Assembly (NCBI RefSeq): GCF_040436345.1
Contig: NC_133218.1
Location: 26,400,710-26,464,709, forward strand
Direction: 5' to 3'
DNA length: 64,000 bases
From: Pagrus major
Lineage: Eukaryota > Chordata > Actinopteri > Spariformes > Sparidae
The position numbers and the translations under genes were made by a program. The notes beneath the pieces are model-generated. The model saw only the letters and a list, made by a program, of their open reading frames with translations. It made no database searches and had not been told where the DNA came from. Positions 23,501 to 37,279 of this stretch are shown here, one piece after another (positions within the stretch are counted from its first letter, which is position 1; each line of letters opens with the position of its first letter).

Positions 23501-26500
23501 CGTGTCTGTGTGTGAATGCGTCTACAAACAGAACCTTGACAAGTCCACCTTTCTATCTAGGCCAATGTAAAGCATTACATTATGCATACACAGTTTAATA
23601 TATGCCGCCTATAATATAGGGGTCTGAGGTTGACATGTTCATTGTTTGACCCCTTTATGATTTCCTTCAAGGCTCGAGCCGACATGTTAATGAGAAGGCA
23701 GCGCATGCAAAGCAGGCAGGGCTCAGCTGAAGTGAAGCGTCAGCAAGCCGCGGAGCCGACTGGGAATGGCTACTACTTTCTAAAAGCTAAATGAGCATGC
23801 AATCATTCTTCTTCTTTAGATGTCAAAGAGAGGAGACATGATATGACTAATGGATGGGGATGTTTGTGTGCCATGTAAAGGGCACTGGGTCAGCTCCGTG
23901 ATGCAGTGGTTTCTAAGTAGTTGGCTGAAGCACAGTGATAATGCTCAACGATTTAACAATGTCAGTAAAAAACATTTTCTTCACTTAATTCTGATATACT
24001 GCTTTAAAGACAACGGAGTTAGCTTCCTGGGCACACCAATTCTTAATTTAAGCATTAAGGGAGCCATGGTTTATTTAATTAAGAATAGCTAAGAGGCATT
24101 GTTACACACAGTTAACTCTTCCACTAACTAATGTTGTAATTAAACTAGAAGAGTGTAAATCTTCGCCAGGCTTACAGTCTTAAAAAACAGGAATTATTCA
24201 ACTAGTACCATGCCTAACTTTAATGGATCGTAACAAATCAGGTATGGCATTAAAGGGGCAGTATGTAAGAATTGGCCATATTGCCCCTTTGATTTGCAGA
24301 TGCACATGTTCAAGATGAGACATAACTTTTCTATGGGTGTCAGTTTTTGCCTGAAACAAGCTGTTTTTTTTAGCCTTGCTGCTAGCTGGAAATGCCTTTG
24401 TCTGCTGTAATGACAAAAGTCTAAGCTTCATAAGGACTCTTATCAATATTCATTTGAATTCGCAACACAACCTGCTCTTAAGGCATCGAAATTTGGCTCT
24501 GATTGATCTAATAGGTGCACGGTGGCTCCGACGTAATTTTGTTGGTACCTGTAAAAGTACAGAGTGTACCTAGCAGAAACATTATTCCAAACTAAGGCAA
24601 GTGTTGAGTAACAGCGCTACAACAGAGCAGTCAATACAAGAGGATTTTCAGAAATTGTGAATCACTGCAGCCACAAGAGGTCCTCGAGCATTCAGTTGTA
24701 AATGTGCATTATTAGATTGATGTGTTCAGTGGTTACACACAACCAAATGCATGATAAGCAGGTAAAACCAAAGAACCACATGAAGAGAAATTGTGAAGAA
24801 TCACCTTTATAATATAATATAATATAATATAATATAATATATTATATTATATTATATTATATTATATTATATTATAAAGGTGATTCTTCACAATAATATA
24901 TTATATTATATATTACCAGGGAGTTTTAGACGTGTTTTTACATGACTAAGTAAATTGAAAGTGTTGCTTGCCCTATACAGGGCTTTATCTGTGCATTACT
25001 GTAAGCTTTCTTACCTCTCCTCTGCTGTATAGTGACATGTGACAGTCTGAACATGGTGAGGAAGCGCTTCTTATCCTCCAGCTCGGGTGCTCTGTCCATC
25101 TCCTCAGGGGTGAAGCGCGTGCTGAGTTGGGGAGGAGGAGGAGGAGTGCGTTTCGAGTGCAAGGCAGGTGGCGAGGGGCTGCGCTCCCTGAGCATCCTCC
25201 TCCTCTTCCTTCTCTTCTGCTGCACCAGCTCATCTCGCCGGCCCACCGTGGTCAGGCTGAATGCTCCCAGGAAGTCCAATTTCTGAGCAGAGAGGTGGAA
25301 AATTTTTTTTTTTAAATCTTACTGCAATGTTTTGTCATGAGAGCTTGTGTGCTGTGTGCCTCCATCAAGGAAAGCACAGGAAGCTTATGTGTTGGCAGGT
25401 GTTTTACCTCTGTGGAATCATCCAATTTGAGTGGGGGCTGCTCTGCTACTCTCCTGAGATGGGCTCTCACCTCCTCCTCATCACTCTCGTCATATGAGTC
25501 ATCCAGCTCATAGTAGTAACCTGCAGCAGAAGAACAGAGGTCACTACTGACACCCCACTTTTTTGAATCCTCTAATAAAGTTAACTGTTACATAAAACAA
25601 GATACAGTCCATGATTATCAAGTGTATGGTGAGTACCTTTCTCCCTGGCCTCCCTCCTCCTCTTCTCCTCCAGGTCCAGCTTGCTGACAGGCCTTCGGTG
25701 CTGTTGAAGGATCTCGTCATAGATCAGCATCGTCTCTGGACCCATACCAAGTGTGGCTACCTGTCCCATCCCTGGCCCAGAGACCATTCCCATCCCTTGT
25801 CCATGTCTATTGTGCCCTGGGTGTCCCTGGAGGCTCTTTAGTCCAGCGTTGCTTTTCACAGCTCCCTCCAATTCATACTGGCTGGACAGGGACAGTGACG
25901 CCCTCTGCTGGCTAAAGAACGTCTGAGTGGATTTCTCCAGATCAGCAAGGAATGTGCTGGGCTCCGGCAGGCCCGGTGGACCTCTCAGCGGGGGATATTT
26001 CTCCATCGCTCCCCCTTCTCTCCTTCGTGCTGTGTCCTCATATTTCGAGGGCCCCGGCGGCAGCCGACTGAGCTCGAAGTGTCCCATCCCTGAGGGCTCG
26101 TGGTTACGTCTGGACTCTGAGGCTGTTTCTATGAGAGATGCAGGGTTCCACAGGGTGGTGGGAGGTGGAGGGTGGTGTTCACGTGGTGGCTGAGGAGGTT
26201 TGGGGGAGATGAGGGGCGGAGGAGCGCCTAAGTGAGGGTGGAGGTCCCGGCTTCCTGGTTCATGGTGATTTGGTATGGATCTGTAGAGATACAATGGAAC
26301 AGCAGTCATGTTTATCTGTTGGAAATACAGTACAATGTGCATATCTCCTCTGAAATTGATTGTTTTCAAATCACACATTCAACGCAGAGACACACCATAG
26401 TGCGTATACTCCTTGCCCATTTCCCTTCATCCCTGTCACTATGTCTGTGAGTTTGTATATCTGAGCAAAACAGTGTTATCAAGCCCAGACAGAGTAGCCC

Positions 26501-27014
26501 AGAGCAGAGTGAGGATGTGGCCAAGGCTTACAATGTCCTCCAGATATACAGGCTGGTTTTTGATCTGTTAGGTCCTTGTAGTGTGGGACGCATACAAACA
26601 CACACACACACACACACACACGCACGCACGCACACACACACAGAAAAGTGAGAGAGCAAGTTCAGAGAGTGGTGTTATGAAGAAGAGGCCAGGAGAAATT
26701 TTCTCCTGACAGACAGACAGAGGAGAAAATGACTTATATAGGGAGGGTGAGGAGGCCAATGGAGAGTTGGAAAGGGAATCGTATTCAATTACGTGAGAGA
26801 GGGAAGAAGTATATATATATGTGTAAAGGGAAAAACAGGAGACGCTTGAAAAGGAATAATGGCATAGTGGTGGAAAAGGAATGGTAACAGTGGGGAAAAC
26901 AGAAAGGCAGATGGCTGATGGACACTTTCTCGAGCGTCTTTCCAAATCAAACCTGGCAGGAGCGTGCGCTGCATGACCAGTCAAATTATCTATGCCTCCT
27001 GTTTGTGTTTGCAT

Positions 27015-27058
<44 letters not shown>

Positions 27059-30000
27059 CGAGTAAATGTGTGTGCATTATCGGCAATCTGCAGCCTGTGA
27101 GCTGTGATTCTGTGATTATACCGTAGGGTTACTGATAGCAGACGTGTGTATCTGTCCTGTCCTACCGGTTCAGAATTAACCACAACCTCACTTCTGAACC
27201 ACACACAACAACACAAACACAGGCACAGTAACAAAGGAGGGTAAGTCGGGGGCTTACGCTGTGCAAGGTTGAGAGGATTAGCCGAGAATTAGCCTTTGTG
27301 TATCTTAGCCGTCCCACTCGCTGCCTGTTTGAAACCCCTATCCACTAATCATGAAAAGCAGCGATCAGAACCTCACTTAAACCCTACATCAACACCTAAA
27401 CATAGCTGCGTATTTGCCTACATGTCGGCCCTGGAAGGAAGCATGGACAGAAATAGAGTCGACATGATGCTTCTGACAGGGTTTATCTTTTTTCCGGTCC
27501 TGCCTGAAAACAAACTTCTAAAGCCTGCCAGCTTCTGAGGCTTCAAAAAACAGGCACAACTGTCCCTATCTGGCTAGCAGAGACAGCAAGCCAAAAAACA
27601 CCCCAGAAATAGTGTTTTCCACTGAAAGCGTGCATGCATTTTGGTGTCACAGAGACCCCAGAACTGCTGGTCTTTAACAGATGCCATGGGCAAAACATCT
27701 CTGCATTCGCCAAGTCAGGTGGGAATAAATGCTACCATGGCATGTGGTTAAAAAAAAATCTAAGTGGGTTTGAAATTTCTGCACCCTTTGGTTTGAGTCT
27801 CACCTGTGCGGGTCCGTCCTGTGATCTACTGCGTCACCCGGCCGACCCAAGTCCAGGTGCTGCTCCAGAACCTGCTGGCGGAATTCAGACACCTGGTACT
27901 GACGATCCTCCTTCTCCTGCCGCAGCTTGCGTTGCCGCGCCAACCACCTCTCCTCCTCATTGGTCCTCTGAGCCATCATTGAGGCCGAGAGCCCCGGCCC
28001 TACAGCGCCGGGCCCCATGTAGAGGCCGTGGCCTGAGATTAGACCAGGGACGGGATGATGTGATTGGACCATTGAAGAGTGGAGTCCTGGAGGGACCGGT
28101 TTGGGAGCTGGAGGGACGGGCTCTTTGGTTTTATCTGTAGAGGGAGGAAGGTCAGCGTAAGATTTGGATAAAAGGGCTCCAACTAAAGATTCTTTTCATT
28201 TGATAATCTTCTCATTTCAGCAATTATTTATTTGGTCTATAAAATGCCAGAAAAAAAATGCTAATCACATGTGGAGAGAAGGTTATGTTTTCTGATAGCT
28301 TGTTTAGTCACAACCCCCAAAATATTTAGTTTACTATCAGTGAAGAGTCTGAAAACCCGCAAATGTTCACATGTTCAAATGTTGCGTTTTAAGCAAACAC
28401 CCTGAAACAATGACTTGATGATTAGCTGATAATCACCAATAGCTGCAGATATATTGCCTTTCAGCTCTATTAATGTGAAGTGTTTATATGGAGAGGTGTT
28501 GACAAGCAGTGTGACTGTAGCTTAAGGGGGCTACAGGGGCAGCACGGACACATACCAGCCCGATTAGGGGTGAGTCTCTCAGGCTTGGTTCGGTCCTCCT
28601 GCCCCCTCATGGCGTGGAGCTCGGCCAGATAGTGGCTCTCCATGGCCTTGGACGCCTGCAGCTCCTTCTCCCTCAGCGCTCTCTCCTTCTGCCTCTCCAG
28701 CTCCTTCTCTCTTTCTCTCTCCTTCTCTCGTTCTCTCTCGCGCTCCCTCTCCCGCTCGCGCTCTCTCTCCCTCTCCCTCTCCAGCTCCTTCTCCCGCTCC
28801 CTCTCTCGCTCTCGTTCTCTCTCCCGTTCCTTCTCCCTCTCCACCTCCCGCTCTCGCTCCTTTTCGCGCTCGCGTTCCCGTTCGCGCTCCCTCTCTCTCT
28901 GCCGCAGCTCATCCTCCAGCTGGAGCCTAAAAAAGCAGAGTGGACGGGGGAAAGAGTAGAGGAAGGGTCAGTGAAATTGGAAAGGACAATCCTTAATCAC
29001 ACTGCTGAGATCTACTGTGTGAATCTGCCTGTGGGTGAATTAAGGAGACTTTACCTTTCAGACTGCAGTGCTGACAGTGAAGGGTGTGTGAAATCTCCAG
29101 GGTAGCGGACCCCTGGTAGGTGCATGTGAACAGCGGAGGGATGGATGGGGGGTAAAGCTCCCCCTGCTGGCAACGAATAGAAAGGTGACCTCAAAGCGGA
29201 GAGGAACGGGTCATCCATCCTGGGAGATAAGGATTGCAATAAGAAAAAAGAAAGAGAGAGAAAGAGAAGGAGTCAGTCTCCCTGTGTGACAGCGCAGCGT
29301 TGACTTTCATTAACCCGTGTGCCTCCCGAAGAAGAAACATCACAAGGCCCTCCGTCTTTCAAGGAAGCAGCAGTGTCTGTCAGCCAACCTCCATCACCAC
29401 ACCGCACAGCCAGCAAGAGACTGTGCTGTGTGTCCATGCACAACTGTGTGTGGTTGTGTGTGTGTGTGTGTGACATCTACTGCTCATCCCCTCATTAAAT
29501 CCATTACAGCGCAGTGTGTGATGGGTGCTGCAGTCTTCTGATCTTGCTGCGTTGACAGACCAGGGGCACGCAGCCTGTGTGATAGCCCAAAGCAAGCCGG
29601 GTCCTTCTCAACAGACACAGTCCACAGGATCACAATGTTGTATACGGTATTTTTTTTAACAAACATCTCATATATTTTCTGCTGCTGGCGTTTCCTATTC
29701 CACGAACACTATAGTACCTCACAAACCACAGTGGTGACAGCAGGATACCAGATTTATAAACGGCTCAGGGAATTTTTTTTCAGGTAATTTCTCAAAAATC
29801 ATGCATGCACAAGATCCAGATTTAGAGTTAAGTGGGAAAACCAGCTGCGGCTCTCTTATGTATGCCATTTTATCCATAGGTGTAATGTAGCTTGGGTAAA
29901 GACAAGGACAATTGATCTATTAAGGGTGCACTATGTAGTTTTGAGGACACTTAATGGTTTTCAAGTCTGATAAACAAACTATTCTCAAAGAACAACACAA

Positions 30001-33000
30001 TTTCATACTGTTTTACTCTGTTTATGTCAGCAGGACCCCTCTAAGTAGCTACCTTTCTGTGCTCTGGGGACCTTATTACCCTTGAGAATGTCTTGTTTAT
30101 ATGGAAATACATCAAATAACTATTTCTGAGTTGCATTATTCCCTTATTAACATTATATATATCAACTTTCTGAGTTTGATTATTTTTTCCCCCCGAAACT
30201 ACATATAGCACACTTAATATGCTTGGTTCAGGAAGCTTCAAAATTAAACTCTTTCATTAATAATGCAGACACAGAGTTGTGTTTGCCTCGTACTGCAAAA
30301 TATATTAGGAACCCACAGACATTTTAGAACACTGTCAAATAAGTGTAGCGCTTGTTTTATGAAGAGCTGCACTGCAATTTAGCGAGCACTAAAGCATCAT
30401 TACATCAGCTCTGCAGGTTGTAAATGACATTAGTGCAGCCTTTGGCAGTAAAACGTGATGTATATCTATTTTTACATCAATCTCTTAAAAGCATTCTGAC
30501 TGGGATATTTTCAAACAGAGGCTTCTTAGCAGCAGCTTGTCATATGGTGCAATATATAATGTTTTTATTGATGACTCATCCGACGTGATAAACTCTGCTC
30601 TCATGTGTTGCGCACAGTACAAGAATGCAATTGTTTTAAGTGATACTACTTCCTGCTCATAATGATACTGTGAGTTCTCCTATTTTGTTATTCTGTTACT
30701 TTGCCTTTTGTTTACCTTGAACCCAATTTTTTTAATCTGCACTGCCATCTGTCTTAGACACATCTCACGTCACCTCTCCTACACTCGAACTCTCCCCTCC
30801 AGTTAAATAAATCTACAAACAACAAAATATTTTACCTCTGGGAACATGAATTCAAGGTCAGCTATTCACTAATGCGTTTACTGCTGAGTCGTAGCAGTAC
30901 CAGTACTTAGTTCAGCCATATGCACTTGGTTTGCACAATTTGCTCTCAGAGGAAATGGGTGCCAAGTCAACAAAACAAATTAAATGAGAGGTTTACCTGT
31001 ATGGCGTGAAGGAAGGGTGGGGCAGGTAGCTGGGGTGGTAGTAGGCAGCTGCTGCAGCTGCAGTGGCGGGGTCCAGGCCCAAGGGCAAAGAGGGCATGCG
31101 GAGGGCATCCTCAGTCGTGGCGTAGGGCCGGAAACCACGGAGGTACTCTTCTGGTACAGGACCAGCGTTAGGCATCTGTCTGGGCAAGCTGAAGGTAAGA
31201 GAAGGGGTAGAGGTACAACAGAGAGAAGCAATGGTTAGCTTGATTTTTGTGCGTGCAAAATGACCAATTTTAACAAGAAACTCATTTGTATGTTTGTTGC
31301 GGCTTCTTAATTCACAGAGTTCAATAAACCCATGACTTAGCATCTAGAGAATTCCTTTTTAAGTTGAAAACAACTCCACAAATTTACAGAAACAGGCAGA
31401 GAAGTGTGTGACTCACTTGAGGGGCTGGAAACGTGAATCCTGCATGACAGCACCGGGGGTGAGACCAAAGGCATAGGGGTTTCCCAGGAGGTGGGCAGGG
31501 ACTGAGGGGCCACCCTTTTCCTGGGGGAGGGTCCCCTCTGCACCCAGACGTTCCCTGCTGGCCCCACGAGGCCCCGAGTCAGCCTGGAGAGAGATACAGA
31601 GAGAGAGTCTTAGTCATTGTTCGCGAGGACCTGTGACCGTCACGGTTGTCAGTGCTCATGGAGTCCATCCCGTGAGGGGAGAGACGGGGGGAAGAATAGG
31701 CCTGTTTATGGTGCAGCAGCGTCCCTCACCCTACCTCAGGCACTTTTATCCACTTTCTCACACAAACCTCCTCCCCGTAAAAACAGACGGATCAACATTT
31801 CTCTGAGGGGAATGTATGTTAAAACGGAGGCAGCAGGCAGAGATTGGTGTAAAACGGCCTCCCCATTTTTCCCTAATTGTAAACAAGAGATGTCGTCCTT
31901 ATGATCGATGAGGATGTGGTAATGGTAGATGTACAACAGCAGAGCTTCAAGAGAGATGATGACTTTGATCTTGGCAAAGTGTGTGTGTGTGTGTGTGTGT
32001 GTACATAACTTGCACACTAACATCTACAGGGAAGACAACAAAGACCAAAAGCAACATCCCTCTGCCTCTCCTTCTCCTTCTTTCTCTTCTCTCTTCTCTT
32101 TCACCTCCCTCCCTCCCTTTGGCAGCAAGCCTGGTCTCACTTATCCAATCCCACAACAAACACACATACGCACTCAGCAGGCACATTCACCGTTTCAGAG
32201 CTACAAAGACATCCTGCTGTGGGAGTGGGAGTGCATTTTCTGAAGCTTTGGTTTCCCTCTGCCTACAAATGCTATCGCAGAACAGAGAAAACTTACAACC
32301 CTTGTAAGTTGTACACGGAAATTGTTTATGGGGGGACATACAGTCGAGGAGGATTTTCACAGGTATGGTGGAACAGTAAGCTTATCTCCCGCAAAACGAG
32401 ACTTCAAGTTGAAGTTGGCAAGGGAACAACTAAAACGGTAAGGAAGTACAGCGATGAAGACATAAAGAAGGGGAGTGAGAGGAGAAGGCAGTCCTTGCCC
32501 CACTAAATTAACCTCCTGGCTGCCTGGAATTAGAGAGAGACCCAACAGAAGCACTGCCCTCTCTCTCGCTACAGCCTCTGATAAAATAAATCCAATTTAG
32601 GGAGCCATTACCTCCACGTCCGGCTCTGCAGCCACTGACCCAGGCTGACACCGATGCGCTAACATCCAATCTTAAACGCCTCTAATGTTCAGACCCCCCA
32701 CATCCCCCGCTTGTTTCTTAGACGCCCCCCACTTTCCAGTGGTTTAATGCTACTGTTTGCTCCTTGTTGTTTGTTGCGCTTCACTTAACAGTAAGGCACT
32801 CTACTCAAACATCCTGTCCCCGTTACCCCCTCCCACTCTACTTCCATCTTCTCTAAGCTTTATGAGCAAAGGGAGAAGAAGGCCTCCAATCAGCAGCCAA
32901 CTGGAAAAGAGGTTCACATATGTCAGATGAACTCAGTATCAGATAGTGGTTTGGTTGCCGCAAGATGCCAGGCTCTCCGTTTGCTCTTTGCTCCTTCTCC

Positions 33001-36000
33001 TCTTTTTTCCAAAAGGTCTTTTTTTCTCTATCTGCCTAGCTGTCTGGAAGTCTTAGTAAAAGCCCTCTTGATATTTGTGGAAAGCAAATAGACACACATT
33101 CATTCAAATTTATATTATTAACATGCACACATGCAATTTGTCTTCATAAGCATCATACAGATGCACTGCTGCAGGTCCATATTGCTGGTGGGAAAAGCAT
33201 CTTCAGCAATCTGCTTGTAAAAACAGGAAGCTCTGCTTTCTATCACCCTGTCTGTCAGATAATCAATTGCTATTATCACACCGATGACAGCTTTGCTAAC
33301 CAAGTCATCTGAGTTACGGAAAGCTGTCATCATTGCATGACTAACATCACTGATGCTACAGGTCAATGTATCCATTTATGTAAGTTTGCCGTGTTACATG
33401 TGAGGAGGTGGTGGCAGCCTCATATACCATCCAAGTTCCACCTTTTACTCAGTCTGTGCCCCAACTTAACCATTCGTCAAGCTGCTGCATCAGGAACAGC
33501 TTTGAATAGAAGCTACTTTAAGTTGGATAACATCGTATCTCACGATATTTGGGCTAGACAATATCGTGATATAAAATGTTGGATATTGCCCCGAGCCTAG
33601 AATCAGCTTTATTTTGCTAAGTATTTGTTCACGTTAAAGGGATTTGACTGCTGAATTTTTTTTAACTGTTTTCAATATTACATTCTCAAGTTTTAAGAAC
33701 AATTTAAGGGGAGATGGATGAAAATAGACATACAGCTAAAAGGAGGACAACAAAGTGAACAAAAATAGGTGACAGTACACCAAAACAGATGCATATATAA
33801 ATATAATGTACATATAAAACGCAACAATGATAAACATCATGAAAAACTGTGTTATAATTAAGTTAAAAATGTTGATATCTGACTATTTATCTGGTGATCA
33901 ATCGCTGTAATGAATCAAATGTGGGTTGAAACTGTGTTCAACATCCTGCGTCATACACAGTTTGTGTGTGACGGGGGCATGGTTTCATAATCATGGCTAT
34001 GATTCAATAACTGTCAATTGGTGCAATTGCCAGGCACAGATTACCATTAAAATTGAATCAACCGTTCCTTTCTAATAAATTTCACAGAAATCCCGTTGTG
34101 CGAAGATGAAACAAGGATGCCTCTAAAACAACAAAGCGTGATGCTGCTTGCGCAATTGTGCAACAGACTGGCCTCTGTTTCCTGCTTTTACAATTAATAT
34201 TGTCTCTGAAAACCAGTGAGTCCCTCTTACACGAGAGATGATCAAAAAATGCAGAAGCTTGTTTGTAAATGAGAATGTGTACATATTGCTGCCACTGCCT
34301 GAGCTTAGTCACTGTTTGCGTATGCCTGTGCATGCATGTGTGGATGCACGCCTGTAGAAAGACATGCAAAAAGGTGTGGGTGTTAACAGGTCGACACCTT
34401 GGAGAAGCACACACACCACAAAGACAGAACCTTCCATCTCCATTAGAGAGGCCCCTTAGTTACTCAGGCACCTACACATCCAACCAGATGTCCTATTTTG
34501 ACCTTTCACACTGCCCAAAAAAAAAAAACAGCCTTCTACTCTCTAACACACACTGTTCACAAGCAGCATGACATATACACACGGCACAGAGCGCAAATAC
34601 AAGCACTCAGACTCAAAGACACATCCATTAACAGCCATCTTCCTCTGCATGAGCCAGGCCCCTGTAACCCCCAGTGAGGGTGGGAGACCCCGCGCATTGT
34701 AGAGCGCTCGTTTACGCCTCTCAGATGGAGCCATGAATCCAAATTGCCAATTAAAAAGCAATTACAGGCAGCAGCGGGAGCAGACTCCTGCAGTCATTAA
34801 AGCAAAATGCCAACGCACCAAGCCCTCCCCTCCTTCGCTGCCTATCACCCCCGCCCCCCCCCCTGAACGACAGACTCATATCTCAGCCAGAGACACACTA
34901 ATCAACCCTTCTAACACACAGAAAGCAGGACACACACACGTACACACAGCAACAAACAAGCTTTTCTTGGATGCTTTACAGCCTCTGTATGGAACTATTT
35001 TCTCTGAATATCAGATTCTCCTTTGTCTTAAATTCTTCTCCTGCTGTTTGTGTCGCCTTGTCCTTGTTCCCAACACATGGTAAAACACGAGTTGCTCATG
35101 ACATGGCACAAAGGTATTTTACCAAAGACAAGTTGCGGCATAAAACTTGCATGATAAAAGTAGACATGTAGAGTAAGAGGAGATTAGGGCCCTTCTTTCC
35201 TGATGCATCCTTCCTGATCAGTGCTGAGCAACGGAAGCTCCAGACAGCATCATCTTTGTTTAAGAGGGACAGTTTGATGGCGCGTACGTATGTGTGTGTC
35301 CTCTGACTCTTTGTGACCACAGAGCTATATGTGCTCGCTGAAGCGGCACCGCGGAAATAGGGGGAAATGCTACGTGACGCCAGCTTCTCATGACTCATAC
35401 CCCGCCGCTGTCCCCCTCAACCTCTACCCCCTCATCTCAACCTCTCCCTTGTCCACATCACCTCCCTTAACCTCCTCATTCTTCGGCTTGGTGGCCCCAA
35501 AGTACTGGAGGCACCACAAACCCAGTGACACGACCTTTTAAATTTGAGCTCGACCTCTCGCGCACGCACAAACACCACCCAAAAGCACGCAAACACATGC
35601 AAACAGACACACAGGATACGCTTCAATATACAGGCATGTGGACGGCAGTGGAGGGTTTATTTCTTGATTAATTTCGTGTTATGCTGAAGAAATGGCAAAA
35701 AAATAAAAAAGAGATGACATCAGCAGGAGGGTTCCCCTGTCCCTCCGGCCCCTCCCAGCTCTGGTTGACCCTTGAACTGTGGAAGGGTAATTTTGTAAAA
35801 GCTATAGTTACAGAGGGTGAGGGTCAGGGGGGTTGGCCAGGGGAGAGGACAATGGCCTGGATGCTACCACACACTGTTGGCTGGCTGACCTCCTCGCTCA
35901 CCCTGTGCTACCCCCCCTCCCCCGTCTCCGGGGAACCGTCAAAGCGTCTCGGAGAGTTTCCGCATGTTGCCGAGTGCTGTTCATAACCGTGCGCTTGGCC

Positions 36001-37197
36001 TCGACTATTAGCCCTGAGCTGAGATAAGAAGGCTTAGAGCAAGGCCATAATCCATAATCCACTCCTTATCAAAGCAAGCAGCTCTCCCTCTCTCTCTCTC
36101 CCTCCCTCTTTTTTCTCTCTCCCCCACTACGTAACAGAGCGGGTGTCCGGGGTGACGAGGCTGAGGATGCACTTGACTGCTTAAGTGTACAGGGTGAGGC
36201 TGGAGGTGTGAGGGGTTAGGAGGCTAAAGGCTACGGACTTGGGAGGGGCTTGTCCAAGGGCGAGGGGCTCAGTGGGAAGGGGGGGGTTAGGGGCTGGAGG
36301 GGCACAGATGTTAGCTGCCGTTGAGGCTGTCACCTCGACGTCCCAGTGGCAGCTGGCATTGTTTAACTCGTGGAGCCATGAGGAGGGGGTGGTGGTGAGG
36401 GGAGGTTTGGGGGAAAGCAGACATTCATAGACCTGCCAGCTATGTCACATGTACATATGTCAAATACATACGGCTGCACTTTGGGTTACAGGCCGTCTAC
36501 TAAACCCATTAATCCCTCGAGAGCCTGTCTGTGGTTATGTTTGTGCTAGCAGGCAAGCTCAAGAATGAGAACATTTGAACGCTGCCTAAACAGCTACAGA
36601 GAGAGAGACAGAGAGGAAGAAGCAAAGAGAGAAAATCATAAAGAGTAACCGAAAGGAAAAAAAGGGAAGTATGAAAAGACAGGTTCAAGGTCGAAGCGAG
36701 GAGTTGTTTGATTGTGGTTCTACCTGGCGTCCCTCGTTCCTCCAGAGGCCGTTGCTAGTCTTTGTTGGAGCAATGGTGACTACAGGTGGAGTGTTTGGCA
36801 CGCCGTGGCCGGCGGGGGGAACCAGGACAGGCCCTGGACCGAGGGGACCCCTCTTGGGTGTGCTGACTGGAGAGCTGTGGTTGGTGGCCGGGGAGGACAC
36901 TGGAGAGGACTCACTGCTGATGGAAGATGCAGCTGGGGAAAGACAGAAAGAAAGAAAAAGATGAGACAAGCGAACAGTCTGTGTCTTGCTCTATTAATAA
37001 AACAGCAAATGAAACAAAACAGTACTGTATGATCCTGTAGCTCCTTCACTTGGGAATGAAAAGGGCTGCAGTACGACAATGGCAACAAATAACACACACA
37101 CACACAGAGGGCCAGATGGATGGCCCTAGGCCCCTATTATGAAGTGACAGTGATCAGGATGAGCAGCCCTGTGAGAGTCACACAGCCTTGACATGCA

Positions 37198-37279
<82 letters not shown>

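Noticed and set aside
28614-29105. 163-codon plus-strand frame of Leu/Ser/Pro repeats
   Set aside because: It is the complement of the Arg/Glu tract of gse1.
33528-33575. Small hairpin AATATCGTGATATA / TATCTCACGATATT as a microRNA or regulatory RNA
   Set aside because: The arms are only about 14 nt and resemble the end of a common teleost GATATATCG-type transposon.
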